NCBI GenBank assembly: GCA_932294295.1
Contig: OW028575.1
Location: 18,480,058 to 18,544,057 of the forward strand
Source: Alitta virens
Taxonomy: Eukaryota > Annelida > Polychaeta > Phyllodocida > Nereididae
Direction of reading: 5' to 3'
Length of the DNA: 64,000 nucleotides
The position numbers were made by a program, and so were the translations under genes. The notes under the pieces are model-generated. The model was not told where the DNA came from, ran no database searches, and saw only the letters and a program-made list of their open reading frames with translations. This document shows positions 58,705 to 64,000 of the stretch, in pieces (within the stretch, counting starts at the first letter, position 1; each line of letters opens with the position of its first letter).

Positions 58705-61700
58705 AACAGAGCACATCACAGCAGAGCAGAGCAGTCAGACAATCAATGGCAATTGTTTTGCAAGCTGCACATCTCAGAGAGCAAGCAAGAGGCTGGCTGT
58801 ATGGCCAACAGCTTCAAAGACCAGCCGCTTTGATCTCACCTGCCTCCTTCCTCTGATCACAAACACACAACAACAAGTTCTTAAAAGCCCTGGCCGCCCT
58901 CCAGTCTCCCCACACAAGCCACTTCAAAGAGACCAAAGCAGAAGGAAGAAAAGAACAGGCTCAAGAAAGTCTGCTTGACCACCAGCTCCACTGAAACTGA
59001 CCAGAGGACAGCCAGCCAGGCAGCCGCTTTCAGAGTTGCTCAAAAGCGGACAACTGGCAAAACATAAATATGGTCAAGAACTGATGACGATTACCTCTGA
59101 ATTCAGATAACAAACCAACAACATAATCCGTGCATTTCCAGCAGAAATTACCTCACTAAAAGGTAACTTTGTCATTACGAACATTCTGGCATGAAATCAA
59201 GAGCGCTCCAACCACAATGTACAAGAAAATTTAACTCATGTTTTGTAGCTCGTCCAGTCCTTTAATTACTCTTTAAAACTTCTTAAAACGCATTAATACA
59301 TTCTACAATGCTTTATTCACCTAAAGTATATTTTGCATCTATTACCAGCCTTAGTCAATATATACCCAATTTCATGACACAGCCTTTTGGGCAGCAAACT
59401 TCTGATCAGAACCCAAGAACACGGAGGATTAACAGAGGCCAGTGATTAGTCTTTCATGTTCACCTCTTGGTCTTTGAACTGCCATTAAGGCGGGCCAGGG
59501 CCACATCCAAGTGTCTAAGTGCCCAGCAGTTGGCAAGTGTCTATCGCATCACAGCCAAACGTAGCATTTGCATTGAGCTAGCAGATTAAAGGCTGACTCC
59601 AACACAAGTCATACACAGCTGGGATCTATCAAAGACTTGCACAACTGATTTTATTCGGAGGATGCTGGCCAACTCCAAACCCATACAGGCTGCCAGGTAA
59701 TAACCACTAAACATTGATGACTTAGCACTGTTTATAACAGGAAACTATCTTATATACAAGTTTCTCCAGTGGCCACTAGAATATAGGTGACTACATCTTA
59801 GAAGCTATAAACACAGGTCAGGCCACTTCCTTCAAGTTTGGCCAATATCCATTTATGACAGTTGTGAGGCTAATATATGTAATTGACCAGTGGTCAACAT
59901 ACTACTGTCAGCCTAGCATGAGTGGGAGGGGGCAGCTGGGCAGGTGTTGCCTTGTGTTCACCTGCCCCAAGCTTAAGGAAACTGAACCAACATAAAAGAG
60001 AAAGTGCTGACTTGGCAGGATGGCCAGACCTGTGCATATCACACCCACCCACTGACTATGGACCATCCAGAAATCCAAGAGAGTGGCAATGAACGGACTA
60101 GAGGGTATGGCAGAGTTTGAAACAATAGAAGGGTGATATAATCATATACACACTTAAAACTCGACTGAATCTGTCATAGGCCTTACTGTAAAGAAGAAGA
60201 ACAAGGTAGTCACCATCAAGTCCAAAACGGTGGTCTTGGTAGTAAATAGCCATATATAAACTAGTTGAATGGAAATCGAGTTGAATTAACTGCCTTTTTT
60301 AAAACCTACAGCAGTTAACATCAGTTCTCACCAGATTTAATTAAACAGAGAATATGGAACATGAACATCTGTTCATGACACAAAACGAGGAGTACCCCAA
60401 TATCACAAGTGGAACCAAAGAGAGGTCACTTTGAGAGAACCCAAGAAAAGTTGAGGAAGTCAGTTTAGCAATTGAGTCTGGCAGTGATCAAGGGGTGCAG
60501 ACAAGTGTTCACACTGAGACGTCTCCAATCAATATTGACAGGAGAGAAAAACATGGCGGTTCAAAGGGGCCCATCTTGGCCACTTCAAACCACTGATGAC
60601 ATCATTACCTCCAGTCAGAAAACTTTATTCTGCAATCGACGAGCATTTTGGAAAGACTTCAGAAGGAAGAAAAAAAGGAAGAACGATTCAAATGAATGGC
60701 GTTTGGAGCAATAAGCAAGCATCGAGAAACTCCTTTGATCAGGCAAGACACACAAGCCCTAAAGATGAGTATGCAAAGGTATAGCCAGCCTATTAAATAA
60801 CCTTGATCGCTGGCTGGAAAAATAAGGCTCCCTCTCAACCAGCAATGAGCTAGCAATGAGCTGTGTGCAGCCTTAATGCTAATACAGCATCGGAATTACA
60901 CAAGCAGCAAAGCGCAACAGCCAGCGTTTCAAATTGGCTCAGCTTTGAACAAGGCGAGCTGCAAGTTTGGCTCACGGCACATTCTGACTACGTTCACGAG
61001 ACACTTCAAAGGAAATGTATTCACTGTGTCGTCTAACAAAGCAATCCCCACCTCAGCGACGGAACTGCCGAGTATTCGCCAGGAATTACTTTTGCAGGCT
61101 AGATTGCCATTTCCGCTAGCGATAAGCACTGTTTCTGGGAGCGAAAATCTTGAAAACATTTCCAGTGAACGACTGAGAAGCTATTTCAGAAGTATGACGT
61201 CACTCCCCCTATCAGCGACCTGAGGAACTACAGCGTCTTCTGGCGCCAAAATCCCCAAAAAAAGCAGACGAGAAAGGAAGGAGGAAAGAAGGAAGAAAGA
61301 GATAAAAGTGCGCAGTGCAAAAAGGGGCGGTAGCAGTTGGCATTGTTTAACGACAATAACAGAAGTGTGTGATTTACGAGGTTCGTGTAGTGATGACGTT
61401 TTCTTGCAGAGCGTCAAAGACGTTGATTTGGCGGACGTCCCAGCGCCAGTCAACCCAGCAGCGCAACAAAAGACGTCGTGTGCAGCTCGCCTGATGAGTT
61501 CGTTTGATGTGGGCCCCTCCACAAAAAACATGCAATTGATAAGCTATATGTTGTCTATGGCTTTGATCAAAAAGCATTTGCCATTTGTTACATGTACAAA
61601 AGCCTGTATTCCTTCTGCAGAGCGGAGTCTTGGCAGGATGAAACTTGCGGAGCCTCGTGTATCACTGTCACACAACAAGAAACATCTTTGAAATCAATCA

Positions 61701-62467
61701 GCCGAAAGATCCAATGGATCCATCGATCCCTGATGCTCAGTACATTCAGCTTTGCTGTTTTATACATCATAATTAAACCATCGCCATAAAAAGATATTTC
61801 AATCAATAATGGAGGCAGAAATGAAAGCTCACAAAAAATTTGCATCTTTCGACAACTCAAAATATGTCTTCTCTTAAAAGTCTTTTGTAAGTTCTGGCAA
61901 GGGAAATATTCAAAATCCTGGCAGAATTTTAGAGAAAAGATTACTTTGAAAAACTGTATTGTTTGTATTTTGTTTAGATCGTGCAGTCGGGCGTATTGAG
62001 TTCGAGAAAAAAGTGGAGATGTCTTCGAATTAGTTCTGCCAGGGAGATTCGGTGAAAGACTGAAGTGAACACTTGGAACGGAACCGCGAATGTAAATCAT
62101 AAAATATTCATATAAAAGGATTTGTGCAACAGATCATACGGAAACATTTCAAAAGTTACTTTCAACATCTCATACTTATTGGACGTGAGTCAAGGTAGGA
62201 AAAAAAACCAAAGAAATATCTTTAAGCCAGATATTTTGCTTGATAACCAACAGAAAATGGCTTCACTCAGTTAATATAAACACAAATGAAATTGAAATTC
62301 ACTCCCATTGCTACAATGACGCGCACTCTTATGCAGTGCAGAGGCAAATGCAATGATGAGATGTAAGAGGTTAGAGATCCACACACTTTAACATACGTAC
62401 ACCAAGTACATAAAAATATGAAGTGTGTGGTATCAGACTTGTGTGTGGTATCAGCTCACAAAGGCAG

Positions 62468-62535
62468 ACCAGATTGGGGAATCCAGGGCTCTTGCAGCAG
62501 TTGAAAGGATCATAAGTTCATAACCACCAGGCCAC
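62468..62535 (-). mobile_element. Degenerate tRNA-headed SINE fragment
   Basis: On the minus strand, GGGTGGCCTGGTGGTTATGA resembles the A-box region of the copy at 62615-62700, which reads GGTGGCCCAGTGGTCACA. The B box is not convincing. Confidence 0.4.
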
Positions 62536-62614
62536 CCAAACATCAATCAAGTAAAGGAATTAAGTAAAAAATCAATAAAGTAACAAAGACATCATCTTTG
62601 ATCCTCAATCATTC

Positions 62615-62700
62615 TCTTGTTTGTGTCTTGAACTCGGGACCCTGGATCAATTTCAAAGAAGAGCCCCTTGTAACAGTGTGACCACTGGGCCACCCTTCTT
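62615..62700 (-). mobile_element. tRNA-headed SINE
   Basis: On the minus strand, GTGGCCCAGTGGTCACA (A box) is followed about 50 bases later by CCCGAGTTCAAGAC (B box). The spacing fits a tRNA-derived head. It lies 100 bases from a more degenerate relative. Confidence 0.5.
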
Positions 62701-64000
62701 ATTGGAGGGTAACTACTTGTTAATGGCTCCATCGTTCTTAATGCCCCCTTTGGGGTTGTAATTAGGAAAAAAGACAAAAGGAAAAAGGGGAAATAAAGAC
62801 ATCTGTCATCAGGGTGATCTTGGGCTGATCTTTCTTTTTGAGGGTATTTAAGGGTTGGCCTGGTACAGGTGCCCAGGGACTTCACAGGGTTATTTCAAGG
62901 GGTTCTTTTATGACATGCCATGTTAACAACCCCACAAAGAGAAAAGCAAAAGGAATAAAGGGCAACTTGTAATTTATCTTCAATCATCGCCACCTAACAC
63001 TCCAAAGGAGGGGTGAAGATGGGAAAGTGACTTAAGAATTCATGTCATCACATCAAACATTAACTTAAGTTGAAGTCAGCATACCTGGGGCTCAAGGGTT
63101 TGGAGTTGGTGACCTAGCTTAGAGAAGGCTACAGCCCAGTGCAATTGTCACATTTCACCAATACCTGTAGATGCACCATTACATGGTATTGTTTCATGTA
63201 TGTGTGTATAATGACATTGGGGGGGGGGGGAGAACCAGCCAGCACTTGGTGAAAGATCTACAGAATTTCAGAACTTCCGATAACATTCTTCAATCTTAGT
63301 TGTTCTTTACTTGATTAAATTAGTAGTTCCTTATGTTCCATCTAAAAGTCAAGTCAAATGTTGACATTTTGATGAATACAACGAGGTTCTTTGTCTTCAG
63401 TAAGTACTACACTGGATTCACAAGAAGCAATATACATCAAAATGAGCAATTCTTCCGAGCTAAATGGAGGGTGCTATTTTCAGTATAACACCACAGAGAA
63501 AGAAAGAGAAAGAGAGAGATGGTGTCATTATGAAAGGCCAGGGAGCATTTCTTACCATTCCCAGTGCACAGCATATTGATGACAGAGCCGTAAAAGCATG
63601 TCAGTTGGTATTATGGCGCCGCCAGAAATGCTGTTGGCAGAAATAAAGTGAGAAACAAGTGCACTCAGGACTTCAAAGGCCCCCAAATGCCTCGCCATTC
63701 AAGCACTTTTTAGGTAAATAACAAAGATGGAGGGCCGAGTCTATTCATGACAGATGGCTGATTTCATTAACCGCCCGACCCCCCATATCTCCCTAAGTTA
63801 CTTTTGCTCTGTTTTCATTAGCACAGAACACAAGCCTCCCTCAATCACAGGCAACTTCCGCACTCCATATTCATAAAACTAAGTGTTTGTGTCATTTTCC
63901 ACCAGGGGTCACCAGCGTTCTTTTTGCTAATGAGATGGCGCGCCCATCAGTACCAACTTCTTGTTTGTTTCCTTTGGGCTTTAGGGCCGAATTATCGCTC

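Larger units (their letters stand above)
56723..64000 (-). other. CEP112 intronic DNA (presumed), part 3
   Basis: No exon was recognised. Mixed-composition islands resembling conserved non-coding DNA lie at about 57.05-57.30, 60.9-61.5 and 63.6-64.0 kb. CTTTGATC sites are at 57015, 58828, 60733, 61561 and 62596. CTTTGAAG/CTTCAAAG occurs six times between 58.4 and 63.7 kb. Two SINE heads lie at 62.47-62.70 kb. Confidence 0.4.

Noticed and set aside
40845..64000. Further CEP112 exons or AXIN2 coding sequence
   Set aside because: I looked for coiled-coil codons with splice signals on the minus strand and for RGS/DIX-type motifs, and saw nothing convincing. Short exons may still be missed.

Overview
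This is animal (metazoan) nuclear DNA, not prokaryotic. It has long non-coding stretches, degenerate transposons of several classes, abundant microsatellites, and two short coding exons with GT-AG splice sites. The mix of elements suggests a non-vertebrate animal, possibly a marine deuterostome, but I cannot name the phylum from the sequence. The mix is CR1-like LINEs with a PHD-finger/SGNH-esterase ORF1, a Tc1 element, a non-autonomous hAT and several tRNA-headed SINEs. No ordinary open gene lies wholly inside the window.

The one host gene I can name is on the minus strand. Exons at 46776-46841 and 40677-40844 join in phase and encode the extreme C-terminus of a coiled-coil protein that I recognise as CEP112 (CCDC46), a centrosomal protein. 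The rest of the gene must lie to the right, so 46842-64000 is presumably intron. I found no further exon there, but short ones could be missed. Everything left of about 39.8 kb is downstream of the gene.

Layout: 0.3-1.1 kb is a decayed LINE reverse transcriptase (+). 1.17-2.41 kb is a Tc1-like transposon with both inverted termini and a broken transposase. 2.7-9.1 kb is a foldback (long inverted repeat) element whose left arm was split by a roughly 4.85 kb CR1-like LINE (-). 9.1-10.4 kb has a SINE head, a 23-bp tandem repeat and a LINE 3' end, followed by a very regular hairpin. 10.5-28 kb is non-TE DNA, and its 20-28 kb part is rich in GACG and CTTTGA words. 28-32.5 kb is AT-rich with tandem and diverged repeats. 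32.6-36.6 kb is a second LINE (-) interrupted by a 2.05 kb hAT-type element with an 8-bp target duplication. 36.6-40.7 kb is the CEP112 3' flank. 40.8-46.8 kb is the last intron, with a MITE carrying an expanded 21-bp repeat and paired CTG/CAG tracts. 46.8-64 kb is intronic, with hairpins, SINEs, a 51-unit 9-bp satellite and more GACG/CTTTGA-rich islands.

The signal I find most unexpected is a strong excess of the words CTTTGATC and CTTTGAAG (either strand) across host DNA from about 11 kb to the right end, and much less in the TE blocks. Both match the TCF/LEF HMG-box consensus (WWCAAAG). CEP112 neighbours the Wnt feedback gene AXIN2 in human, so a Wnt-responsive regulatory landscape is a testable idea, but a genome-wide word bias is an equally serious alternative. 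All counts are by eye.
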